NCBI GenBank assembly: GCA_015233245.1 | Contig: JADFYB010000008.1 | Span: 13,422 to 45,448 of the forward strand | Direction: 5' to 3' | DNA: 32,027 nucleotides | Source of the DNA: Nitrospirota bacterium | GTDB taxonomy: Bacteria > Nitrospirota > Thermodesulfovibrionia > Thermodesulfovibrionales > Magnetobacteriaceae | Translations under genes and position numbers: made by a program | Shown: positions 1-6,642 of the stretch, one piece after another | Numbering within the stretch: the stretch's first letter is position 1 | Layout of the letters: every line of letters starts with the position of its first letter | The notes under the pieces: model-generated | Told to the model about the DNA's origin: nothing | What the model saw: only the letters and a program-made list of their open reading frames with translations | Databases searched by the model: none

Positions 1-59
1 TAATTATCCCAAAATAGCTCCCTGCGTGTCAACCACAAGTTAGTGCAGCTGCCAAGCGC

Positions 60-89
60 TTGAAAAAAAGCCGTTAACTGGTATATTAT
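60..89 (+). promoter_or_regulatory. sigma70-type promoter giving a near-leaderless mRNA
   Basis: TTGAAA at 60-65 and an extended -10 (TGG followed by TATATT at 82-87, or TATTAT at 84-89) are separated by 16-18 bases. The predicted transcription start falls at 94-96, and the start codon of the WD40 gene is at 96. No Shine-Dalgarno fits between them, so translation would be leaderless or nearly so. This is inferred from sequence only. Confidence 0.6.
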
Positions 90-95
90 ACCACT

Positions 96-1631
96 ATGGA
101 AATTCTGAATACTTTAGCGATAATTATAATACTTGGCGGAATTCTGGCCATCGCATATCAGGTATTTATATTTATGGAACATAAGTCAAATCTGACAATA
201 ACGTGTGACCATCTGGACTCTGAGGTCTATGTGGATGGACTGCTTGTGGGTGAACCTCCGGTTGAGACCAGAGTATCTCCAGGCTCTCACAACATATTGA
301 TAAAGAAAATGCTCGACGACGGCAGCTATTTTATGTACGAGGGAGTCGTTAACCTGGGCAAAGGAGCAGTAAAGAATCTGGATTATACACTTCAGCAGAA
401 ATTCACAGAGAAATACTACTGGCAAAAGGCTACGATGTCTGATGAAATAGCTGATTACAAGGACTATATAGAACGCTACCCTGAGGGAGCATTTGTTGAG
501 GAGGCGACAGAAAGGACTGAGGATATTATATATGAAAAAGCAGAGGACTTAAAGTCCTGTGAAGAGTATCTAAAACTCTATCACTCAGGAAAACACTCAG
601 TAGAGATAAGATCTAAAATGGAGGAGATGACTTACGCACTCTGTGACACAATCAGGGGATGCAAACTGTACATAGAAAAGTACCCTAAAGGAATATACAT
701 AAATGACCCAAGTGTAAAGCGAGTTAAAAAACTCCTCGTATCGGTGCACTATTTACCAGCAAAAACACTTGAAGGACACCGCGGGCCGATTAATTGTATC
801 GGAGTAATGGAACAGAGGGCTTTCTCCGGTTCAGACGATAAGTCCATAAAGATGTGGGATGTGCCTACTGGCACGCTTATATATAGTTACGAGGGGCACA
901 CTGACGGAGTGTCCTCTGTAGCAATATCTGGTAAAACAATGGCCTCAGCTTCAGAAGACAGAAGCATAATAATCTGGAACCTTGAAGAGAACAGCATTAT
1001 GCGCAGAATCACAGGCCATGATGGTTGGATTACTACTGTGGCCATATCAGGTGGTTTTGTGGTATCAGGGTCGGAGGATAAAACCATAAAGATATGGAAT
1101 ATTGAAAGTGGCGCTCTCATAAAAACCATCCCTGCCCATACCGGCACTATATGGAAAGTGGCAGTATCCGGAGAAAAAATTATTTCAAGCTCAGAGGATA
1201 AAACCGTAAGAGTCTGGAACATGAAAACTGGTGAGTTGATAAAGAAATTTGAGGGACATGCTGATAACGTATGGTCTTTTGATGTGGCTGGCGACAGGAT
1301 TATCTCCGTATCATGGGACGATACGATAAGAGCGTGGGATTTAAAAACCGGTACGGCTCTATACACGGTAAAAGCAAACTCTGGTAGAATTTATGCGGTT
1401 TGCGTGCACAACAATAAGATATTTACCGGCTCTTGGGACAGAAAAATTCGTGTTTGGGACCTTAACAGCGGTGACCATCTGACAACGTTGGAGGGACACC
1501 AGGAGAGTGTCTATGCTATAGTTGCCATGGGGGAGAAAATAATCTCAGCCTCCTATGACAAATCTCTTATCGTTTGGGAGGTTGAATCCGAGGAAAAAAT
1601 AGATACCTCCAGCGACAGCGCTTTTGTGTAG
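96..1631 (+). CDS. membrane-anchored PEGA / WD40 seven-blade propeller protein
   Basis: This 511-residue protein probably acts as an envelope or membrane-attached scaffold for protein contacts; no enzyme motif is seen. Residues 7-27 form one hydrophobic segment, with no clear signal-peptidase site. Residues about 33-100 look like a PEGA domain (YVDGLLVG, then a PG turn). Residues about 115-215 hold three degenerate helical repeats with a Y-x(3)-Y-(P/H)-x-G core (YIERYPEG, YLKLYHSG, YIEKYPKG), like tetratricopeptide-type spacers. From about 225 to 500 there are seven WD40 repeats, each starting near GH or AH and ending IW, VW, MW or AW plus D/N/E. Seven blades are enough to close one propeller. 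The sixth repeat lacks the GH (it has KANSG). The next gene follows after 15 bases on the same strand and is probably co-transcribed. The domain assignment is firm; the biological role is unknown. Confidence 0.9.
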   Translation: MEILNTLAIIIILGGILAIAYQVFIFMEHKSNLTITCDHLDSEVYVDGLLVGEPPVETRVSPGSHNILIKKMLDDGSYFMYEGVVNLGKGAVKNLDYTLQQKFTEKYYWQKATMSDEIADYKDYIERYPEGAFVEEATERTEDIIYEKAEDLKSCEEYLKLYHSGKHSVEIRSKMEEMTYALCDTIRGCKLYIEKYPKGIYINDPSVKRVKKLLVSVHYLPAKTLEGHRGPINCIGVMEQRAFSGSDDKSIKMWDVPTGTLIYSYEGHTDGVSSVAISGKTMASASEDRSIIIWNLEENSIMRRITGHDGWITTVAISGGFVVSGSEDKTIKIWNIESGALIKTIPAHTGTIWKVAVSGEKIISSSEDKTVRVWNMKTGELIKKFEGHADNVWSFDVAGDRIISVSWDDTIRAWDLKTGTALYTVKANSGRIYAVCVHNNKIFTGSWDRKIRVWDLNSGDHLTTLEGHQESVYAIVAMGEKIISASYDKSLIVWEVESEEKIDTSSDSAFV

Positions 1632-1646
1632 TTCTGCAACAACATA

Positions 1647-2423
1647 ATGACACCAATCGAAATTTATAAGGAACTGCCAAAGACCAATTGCGGTCAGTGT
1701 GCAGAGATGACCTGTATGGCTCTTGCAATACTGATTTCGAAAGGCTCTAAAACTCTTAATGCGTGTCCGTATTTACAAAAAGATACTATAGAGCGGCTGT
1801 CTGGTTCTATAAAAACCGTGGATGTAACCAAAACCATCCTTGAAAATCTCAGACTGGAAACAGAGAAAATCAATCTTGAATATGCTGCAACTGCTATCGG
1901 CGCTCAAATTGTAGATAATGGAATTAAAATACACTGCATGGGAGCCGATTACACTATTGAAAAAAACGGCACTATAAAAACCAATGTCCAGGTAAATGTC
2001 TGGATAAATATACTGCTTCTAATTTATATAAAAATGGGAAGTGCTATTAAAGATTCCTCCTTAAGTAATGTTCCAGTGCGATGGGTTTCTTTTGATGAGC
2101 TCAAATCCGGCAGCATGAAATCCAATTCGTATAGAAAAGAGTCTGAAATCCCACTAACAGCCATGTTTGAAAACGATTATACCCACACAGTTAGTGCGCT
2201 CACCCTCCTTGGAGCAAAACCCTATGCTGACCAACCCTCAGACAACGCATGGATAGTATATCTTATGCCCAAAATCCCCGTCTTAATCCTCTACTGGAGA
2301 GGCGATGGTGAATTCCCCACCGACGTTAAGATCCTGTTCCCCCATGATACCGATAGTTTCATGGACGTTGAGTCAGTTATTTTTTTGATGCGGGAAACGG
2401 TTATCGCTCTTAAGGAATTATGA
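1647..2423 (+). CDS. Fe-S cluster protein with DUF3786 domain
   Basis: This is a 258-residue soluble protein. The N-terminus carries an iron-sulfur motif, Cys15-x2-Cys18-x4-Cys23-x16-Cys40 (NCGQC, MTC, ACPYL), of the 4Fe-4S type seen in corrinoid/CODH-associated and RnfB-like proteins. The remainder (about 60-255) resembles DUF3786, a family of unknown function common in anaerobes, often with this same Fe-S head. It starts 15 bases after the WD40 gene stop with no evident Shine-Dalgarno, so translation may depend on coupling. A redox or sensing role is plausible but unproven. It converges with the minus-strand STAS-like gene. Confidence 0.85.
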   Translation: MTPIEIYKELPKTNCGQCAEMTCMALAILISKGSKTLNACPYLQKDTIERLSGSIKTVDVTKTILENLRLETEKINLEYAATAIGAQIVDNGIKIHCMGADYTIEKNGTIKTNVQVNVWINILLLIYIKMGSAIKDSSLSNVPVRWVSFDELKSGSMKSNSYRKESEIPLTAMFENDYTHTVSALTLLGAKPYADQPSDNAWIVYLMPKIPVLILYWRGDGEFPTDVKILFPHDTDSFMDVESVIFLMRETVIALKEL

Positions 2424-2477
2424 AAATATTTTGACGCGAACGCCTTTTCAAAAGTCCGCAGTTGAGTATCAGGTTTG

Positions 2478-2816
2478 CTACTCAACCACCTCAACACTAT
2501 CCTCCCTGAGTAAATCAAAAACCCTGATTTTACCATCGTCTTGAATAAAATTAAATCGTGTTGCTGTGTTTTTGATTTGAGGTTGAACGTTGATTAGATC
2601 GATTCCGGTCACTATTTCCTGAGTTGAGGCTTTTCCTATTGTCCCCATCATTTTTGATACAGCTACCGTAACAGCCTTAAAGTCTATAATAAAATAAAAC
2701 TCTTTTTTGAGCTTTTTGAATTCCTCAACAGTTTCATTTATGAGGTCAATCACCTCATCCTGTTCATTAATGCTGCCGGTTTCAAAAACAATATTAAATG
2801 ATAATTTCTTTTTCAT
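2478..2816 (-). CDS. STAS-like protein, probable anti-sigma-factor antagonist
   Basis: This small 112-residue soluble protein has an alternating strand/helix pattern. A central FYFIIDF strand is followed by a Ser/Met/Gly-rich stretch (SKMMGTIGKAS), which resembles the core and phosphorylatable loop of STAS domains. The similarity is weak, and the call rests largely on position: it is the last gene of a set encoding a receiver-PP2C phosphatase and an anti-sigma-type ATPase, the standard neighbours of a SpoIIAA/RsbV-like switch. GAGGAG sits just upstream of ATG at 2816. If the family call is right, the Ser in SKMM or in KAST would be the phospho-site. Confidence 0.55.
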   Translation of the reverse strand: MKKKLSFNIVFETGSINEQDEVIDLINETVEEFKKLKKEFYFIIDFKAVTVAVSKMMGTIGKASTQEIVTGIDLINVQPQIKNTATRFNFIQDDGKIRVFDLLREDSVEVVE

Positions 2817-2852
2817 CTCTTCTCCTCTCTATTTAAAAGATTTTTTATTTAT

Positions 2853-3308
2853 TCAATTGTTTCCACAGAAATTCAGGTTTTCCTTTTTGTCGCTGACATC
2901 GGAATTAATATGGTTTGCACCCTTAGTTTTGACTACCATAATTACCTTATTGCCCCGTTCATTGAAAAAAAGGGTAAATCCTGTTTCCACTATTAACCAA
3001 AGCCCTCTTCCACGCGCATTTGAAAGAGGAGGACATTGTGTCGGTATTGTATGCGGAGGACCATTTCCTTCGTCTTCAATGGAAAAAGTTAATGACTCTG
3101 AAGTCATCTCCCATTCAATGAAGATTTTACGGCCAGTCTCAAATTTATTGCCGTGTTCCTGAGCGTTTATAAGAAGTTCGATTAACGCTGATTTGATATT
3201 GAAAATTTCTTGTTTATTACCAAAAGCAAAATCCTCTAAAACCGGACTAATCTCGTTTGCAAACAGTTCAATCTGTTCGTCTGTGCTAAAAATTGTGCGT
3301 TTATACGT
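2853..3308 (-). CDS. anti-sigma-type serine kinase ATPase (HATPase_c_2), apparent ACG start
   Basis: This 151-codon frame encodes an RsbW/SpoIIAB-like GHKL ATPase. The N-box reads ALIELLINAQEHGNK, followed by the G1-type IEDEGNG and a G2-like NARGRGLWLI motif. In partner switching such proteins phosphorylate a STAS partner and bind a sigma factor or other target. No ATG, GTG or TTG lies upstream of the N-box in this frame; the first ATG (3107) would delete the N-box. A good AAGGAG is placed six bases before an ACG codon at 3308-3306, so ACG is the best start candidate. The frame is also continuous with the upstream REC-PP2C gene, separated only by that gene's TAG at 3314-3312. Alternatives are a fused protein broken by a nonsense mutation, stop readthrough, or an ATG-to-ACG change or sequence error. 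Confidence 0.75.
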   Translation of the reverse strand, partial: TYKRTIFSTDEQIELFANEISPVLEDFAFGNKQEIFNIKSALIELLINAQEHGNKFETGRKIFIEWEMTSESLTFSIEDEGNGPPHTIPTQCPPLSNARGRGLWLIVETGFTLFFNERGNKVIMVVKTKGANHINSDVSDKKENLNFCGNN

Positions 3309-3311
3309 AAA

Positions 3312-4463
3312 CTACTCCTTTTCTATAATTATGATAGTGATGTCATCATCAAATTTGCTGGTGAAGTTTTGCATTTCACAAACAAGAGCGTCTTTCATAT
3401 CCTCGGATGATAAAGAAGAATTTATTCTCATAAAATTTATAAGTCTGTCTGTTCCGAAGGGTATGCCCTCAGGGTTGACTGCTTCAATCAGACCATCCGT
3501 GTAAATAAGCAAGCGATCGCCTTGTTTAAACTCAAACGCCACTTCTTGTACATTCACCTCTGGAAACATGCCAAGTGGGGAGCCATAGGATGTTAGCTCG
3601 ATTACATCCTCACCGCTTAACAAAAGCGGAGCGGGTTGTCCTGCATTAGAGAATATAAATTTTTTCTGATTAAAAATAAAATACATACATGCCACGAAGC
3701 TATTTTCCTGAGACAACAAGTCATAAATATCGCTGTTTATGCCTGAGAGGAATTCAGAGGGATGAAGGGATGGCGCCGGGTAATAGTCAATGGTGGATAA
3801 AATCCGCATTGACATAAGCGCCGCCGATACGCCGTGACCGCAAGTGTCGGCAAAAAAAAGTCCAGCTTTACCTGTAACCATTGCTTTTGAGAAAAAGAAA
3901 TCTCCCGAAATATCTGTTGCAGGACTATTAAACAATACTACTTTTAGTCCGGCATTTATAAGATTTTTCTTAGTTTCCTGCGTGTTTGTCAGGAATTTTT
4001 TTTGAACCCTTGCGGCATAGTGAAGATCGGCTGTTCTTTCCTTTTCCAGAGCATTCTTTGCCTTCACAGCAATAGATTTGGAGGAATATACTTTTACGCG
4101 AGCCTGTAGTTCTGCCGGTTGAAACGGTTTACTTATGAAATCATCCGCGCCAAACTCATGAGCCTTTTTAATCTCATTGGCTTCACAATCAATCACGGAT
4201 GTCAGTATAATCACAGGAATTTCTTTGGTGTCAACATCTTTTCTTAATTCTGACAAAGCAGTGTAACCATCCATTACCGGCATTACAATATCCAGTATGA
4301 TGAGATCAGGTTTATGTTCCCTAGCAAGCCTTAGCCCCTCCTGTCCGTTTTCGGCAAGAATAACTTCATTGCCATCCTTCTCAAGATAAGCTTTACAAAG
4401 AAGACGAATGCTTTTATCGTCATCTGCGATTAAAACCTTAATATTAGCAGGTATTTTGCTCAT
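3312..4463 (-). CDS. response regulator with SpoIIE-type PP2C serine phosphatase output
   Basis: This 383-residue cytoplasmic protein joins a receiver domain (about 8-125) to a PP2C-like SpoIIE phosphatase domain (about 185-381). The receiver has acidic Asp14/Asp15, phospho-acceptor Asp58 (LDIVMP), a Thr88 switch and Lys112 (SKPF). The phosphatase shows the metal-binding signatures SGDFF, FADTCGHG, YTDGLIEA and DDITIIII. A short coiled linker lies between them. The expected role is phosphorylation-controlled dephosphorylation of a STAS-type antagonist; the ATPase and STAS-like genes follow directly. The last codons (GAA AAG GAG TAG) embed the Shine-Dalgarno of the next gene, implying tight coupling. 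Confidence 0.92.
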   Translation of the reverse strand: MSKIPANIKVLIADDDKSIRLLCKAYLEKDGNEVILAENGQEGLRLAREHKPDLIILDIVMPVMDGYTALSELRKDVDTKEIPVIILTSVIDCEANEIKKAHEFGADDFISKPFQPAELQARVKVYSSKSIAVKAKNALEKERTADLHYAARVQKKFLTNTQETKKNLINAGLKVVLFNSPATDISGDFFFSKAMVTGKAGLFFADTCGHGVSAALMSMRILSTIDYYPAPSLHPSEFLSGINSDIYDLLSQENSFVACMYFIFNQKKFIFSNAGQPAPLLLSGEDVIELTSYGSPLGMFPEVNVQEVAFEFKQGDRLLIYTDGLIEAVNPEGIPFGTDRLINFMRINSSLSSEDMKDALVCEMQNFTSKFDDDITIIIIEKE

Positions 4464-4747
4464 TCCTGACCTGTATTAATTATTTCTATGTTTTGGAAAA
4501 AAGCCAATTTATCTGTTTCTTAAATATCCTTGAAACAGATCTCTTAAGTAAACATCAGCTCTAACTATTAATTTCGACACAGCCCAGCTACTTTGTCTCC
4601 TACCTCTTATCACGCCATTATGCTTCTCTTACCATAGTAGCATACTAATGCAGCTATAGTCAACAAATTTGAAATACATATGGTCAAAGCGGCAGACACA
4701 GCGCTTTAAGCCGCAAAAAAACAGCGGCAGAAACAAAGTAGTTTGCT
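4464..4747. other. intergenic region between divergent PP2C regulator and amt
   Basis: There is no convincing gene here. The amt-proximal end contains two near-identical 13-base direct repeats (4688-4700 and 4723-4735, one mismatch, 35 bases apart) ending 12 bases before the amt -35 box. An AAAGCG/CGCTTT inverted pair overlaps the first. These are candidate regulator sites. I see no sigma54 -24/-12 element. Confidence 0.5.
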
Positions 4748-4776
4748 TTGACACACTTATTGCGTAAGTTTATGAT
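4748..4776 (+). promoter_or_regulatory. sigma70 promoter of amt
   Basis: TTGACA at 4748-4753 and TATGAT at 4771-4776 are separated by 17 bases. The predicted start near 4783 gives a leader of about 43 bases before ATG 4826, with AAGGAGA at 4811-4817. Unlike several other units here, this transcript is leadered. Confidence 0.75.
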
Positions 4777-4825
4777 ATAATCACCGCGTAACAAATAATA
4801 ACAGTAAAAAAAGGAGAGCTTGTTA

Positions 4826-6124
4826 ATGAGGATTGTTCTAACGCTTTGTTTCACTTTAATAATGGCTGCAACAGCATTTGCAGCAGAAGGAGTATCTCAG
4901 ATTGACAAAGCTGACACTGCATGGATACTGGTTTCTGCCGCTATGGTGCTTCTTATGACACATGGCTTGGCTCTGTTCTATGGCGGTATGGTCAGAAAGA
5001 AAAATGTTCTGGGTACAATTATGCACAGTTTTATAGCCATAGGGATAGTAAGCATACAGTGGATAGTGATAGGGTACAGTTTGGCTTTTGGACCTGATAT
5101 CAAAGGAATTATAGGAGGGCTTGATTGGGCATTTTTAAGAAATGTTGGACTGCAACCTAATCCCGACTATGCAGGGACCGTACCTCACCTTGCGTTTATG
5201 ATTTATCAGGCGATGTTTGCCGTGATAACACCAGCTCTTATCAGCGGAGCACTCGCTGAAAGAATAAAATTTTCGTCCTTTATTTTATTTATTATTTTAT
5301 GGTCAACGTTTATCTATGCTCCGGTTGCCCATTGGGTATGGGGCAAAGGCGGATGGCTTGGGAGTTTGGGAGTGCTTGATTTTGCAGGTGGAATAGTCGT
5401 ACACGTTACATCCGGCCTTTCAGCGCTTGCTGCTGCACTCTATATAGGCAAACGTAAGGGCTATCCGCACGATATAACACCTCCTCATAACCTCCCGCTT
5501 ACTGTAATAGGGACAGGAATATTGTGGTTTGGCTGGTTTGGTTTTAACGCAGGCAGCGCACTAACCTCAGGCGCACTGAGCACCGTAGCATTCGTAACAT
5601 CTCATATAGCCGCAGTAACTGCAGTGGGTACGTGGGTAACTATTGAGTGGCTGCAACATGGTAAACCAACAGTTTTCGGAGCTGCAACGGCCTCAGTAGC
5701 GGGGCTGGCAACAATAACTCCTGCTGCCGGGTTTGTCTCTCCGATGTCTGCTATGATTATAGGCGTCCTTGCAGGCTCTATTTGCTACACGGCACTGAAT
5801 TTAAAACCACGCCTTGGGTATGACGACTCTCTTGATGCCTTTGGAGTCCACGGAGTTGGCGGCTTTATCGGAACCGTATGTGTCGGAATATTTGCCTCAT
5901 TAGCATTTAATGAACATGGTGCTAATGGATTACTCCTTGGCAACACTAAACAGTGTTTAGTACAGATTGCTGCTGCGGCAGGTGTTGGAATCTTTTCATT
6001 TGTCGTAACGTTAATACTTATAAAAATAGTGGATATTGTCACAGGAGGGATAAGAGTAAATCACGAAAACGAAACCGAAGGACTTGATGTCACACAACAC
6101 GGTGAAAGCGGATATTACTTCTGA
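4826..6124 (+). CDS. amt: ammonium transporter, Amt family
   Basis: This 432-residue polytopic inner-membrane protein conducts ammonium/ammonia. The ATG at 4826 is chosen over a TTG at 4820 because AAGGAGA ends 8 bases upstream. A cleavable signal peptide (about residues 1-20, ending TAFA) precedes roughly eleven membrane helices. Key Amt features are present: the DFAGGIVVHVTSG signature with Asp185 and pore His193, the second pore histidine His342 in DAFGVHGVGG, and the cytoplasmic C-terminal GLDVTQHGE motif used for coupling and PII control. There is no glnK/PII gene beside it, so any PII partner must be encoded elsewhere. It is followed by a tRNA gene on the same strand. Confidence 0.97.
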   Translation: MRIVLTLCFTLIMAATAFAAEGVSQIDKADTAWILVSAAMVLLMTHGLALFYGGMVRKKNVLGTIMHSFIAIGIVSIQWIVIGYSLAFGPDIKGIIGGLDWAFLRNVGLQPNPDYAGTVPHLAFMIYQAMFAVITPALISGALAERIKFSSFILFIILWSTFIYAPVAHWVWGKGGWLGSLGVLDFAGGIVVHVTSGLSALAAALYIGKRKGYPHDITPPHNLPLTVIGTGILWFGWFGFNAGSALTSGALSTVAFVTSHIAAVTAVGTWVTIEWLQHGKPTVFGAATASVAGLATITPAAGFVSPMSAMIIGVLAGSICYTALNLKPRLGYDDSLDAFGVHGVGGFIGTVCVGIFASLAFNEHGANGLLLGNTKQCLVQIAAAAGVGIFSFVVTLILIKIVDIVTGGIRVNHENETEGLDVTQHGESGYYF

Positions 6125-6145
6125 TACAGGTAATTTGCAAAATTG

Positions 6146-6175
6146 TTTTACTTATTCACATAAATATGTTAAAAT
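6146..6175 (+). promoter_or_regulatory. possible tRNA-Arg promoter
   Basis: An extended -10-like TGT plus TAAAAT (6170-6175) and a weak TTTTAC -35 (6146-6151) lie 18 bases apart. The predicted start near 6182 is about 30 bases before the mature tRNA 5' end. The -35 is poor, so this is tentative. Confidence 0.4.
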
Positions 6176-6212
6176 GTCAGCCGTGTTCAGAGACATCTCT
6201 AAATACGCTGGA

Positions 6213-6289
6213 GCGCCTGTAGCTCAGTAGGATAGAGCAATTGCCTTCTAAGCAATGGGCCAGGGGTTCGAATCCCTTCAGGCGCACCA
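6213..6289 (+). tRNA. tRNA-Arg (anticodon UCU)
   Basis: This is a complete 77-base cloverleaf with encoded CCA. The acceptor stem GCGCCTG (6213-6219) pairs with CAGGCGC (6279-6285). The D-arm is GCTC/GAGC, the anticodon stem ATTGC/GCAAT has loop CTTCTAA (anticodon TCT at 6247-6249, reading AGA), and the T-arm has loop TTCGAAT. Discriminator A and CCA are at 6286-6289. It is an ordinary elongator tRNA with no integrated element at its 3' end. Confidence 0.97.
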
Positions 6290-6330
6290 AAAAAGAAAAA
6301 GGGGTTTTCTGCACAGCAAAAAACCCCTTT
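6289..6330 (-). terminator. strong intrinsic terminator (minus strand)
   Basis: A hairpin spans 6298-6330: AAAGGGGTTTT pairs with AAAACCCCTTT, one mismatch, then TGC/GCA closes an ACA loop. Read on the minus strand it is followed by a tract of eleven T and one C, so it ends the zinc-ribbon transcript. On the plus strand the T tract is only three bases, yet the hairpin may also trim or end the tRNA transcript. Confidence 0.85.
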
Positions 6331-6365
6331 AACATTACCCTAACTTTCTTATAGAGAGAACCGAA

Positions 6366-6542
6366 CTAGTGCCCGCAACCGCAACCGCAACCGCCTCCGC
6401 CCATTCCCTCTTTTGTCTCACCAACTAACTTAATGTTTCCACTTTTGCAGCTTGGACATACTTTCGGCTTCTCCTCTATATATGTTGCTATAAAAGTCTC
6501 ACCACACCCCATACAGTCAAATGTCCCTCTCGTTATCTGCAT
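6366..6542 (-). CDS. FmdB-like zinc-ribbon protein with Gly-Cys tail
   Basis: This is a 58-residue protein (59 if the adjacent upstream ATG at 6545 is used). GGAGG lies 6 bases before the ATG at 6542 and only 3 before 6545, so 6542 is preferred. Two CxxC knuckles, FDCMGC and KVCPSC, form a single zinc ribbon as in the FmdB family of putative regulators. The C-terminus is a Gly-rich tail with three Cys and a last His (GCGCGCGH), encoded by a tandem six-base repeat at 6375-6392. The tail could bind additional metal. The gene is monocistronic, with its own promoter and a strong terminator downstream. Function unknown. Confidence 0.85.
   Translation of the reverse strand: MQITRGTFDCMGCGETFIATYIEEKPKVCPSCKSGNIKLVGETKEGMGGGGCGCGCGH
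6375..6392. repeat. three tandem copies of GCAACC
   Basis: Three perfect hexamer repeats lie inside the 3' end of the zinc-ribbon gene and encode alternating Gly-Cys pairs. Copy changes would keep frame and lengthen or shorten the Cys tail by two residues at a time. Confidence 0.9.
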
Positions 6543-6585
6543 CATACACCTCCATATTTTTAGTTAATTCACCCTTTAATAGCTT

Positions 6586-6615
6586 ATTATATAACAGATT
6601 GGTTTACTTCGTCAA
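6586..6615 (-). promoter_or_regulatory. promoter of the zinc-ribbon gene
   Basis: On the minus strand TTGACG (6615-6610) and TATAAT (6591-6586) are separated by 18 bases. The predicted start near 6579 gives a leader of about 35 bases with a GGAGG ribosome site. Confidence 0.7.
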
Positions 6616-6642
6616 CAGGATGATATGTACAGATTTTGTATA

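Noticed and set aside
2461-2486. Inverted repeat GTTGAGTA / TACTCAAC between convergent genes, as a terminator
   Set aside because: An 8-base stem with a 10-base loop exists, but neither strand has a T tract next to it, so an intrinsic terminator is not supported.
3193-3504. Plus-strand open frame opposite the partner-switch genes
   Set aside because: It lies antisense to clear GHKL ATPase and PP2C motifs and has no recognisable domain or ribosome site.
4464-4825. Sigma54 promoter for amt
   Set aside because: No GG-N10-GC pair at -24/-12 spacing was found; a good sigma70 promoter is present instead.
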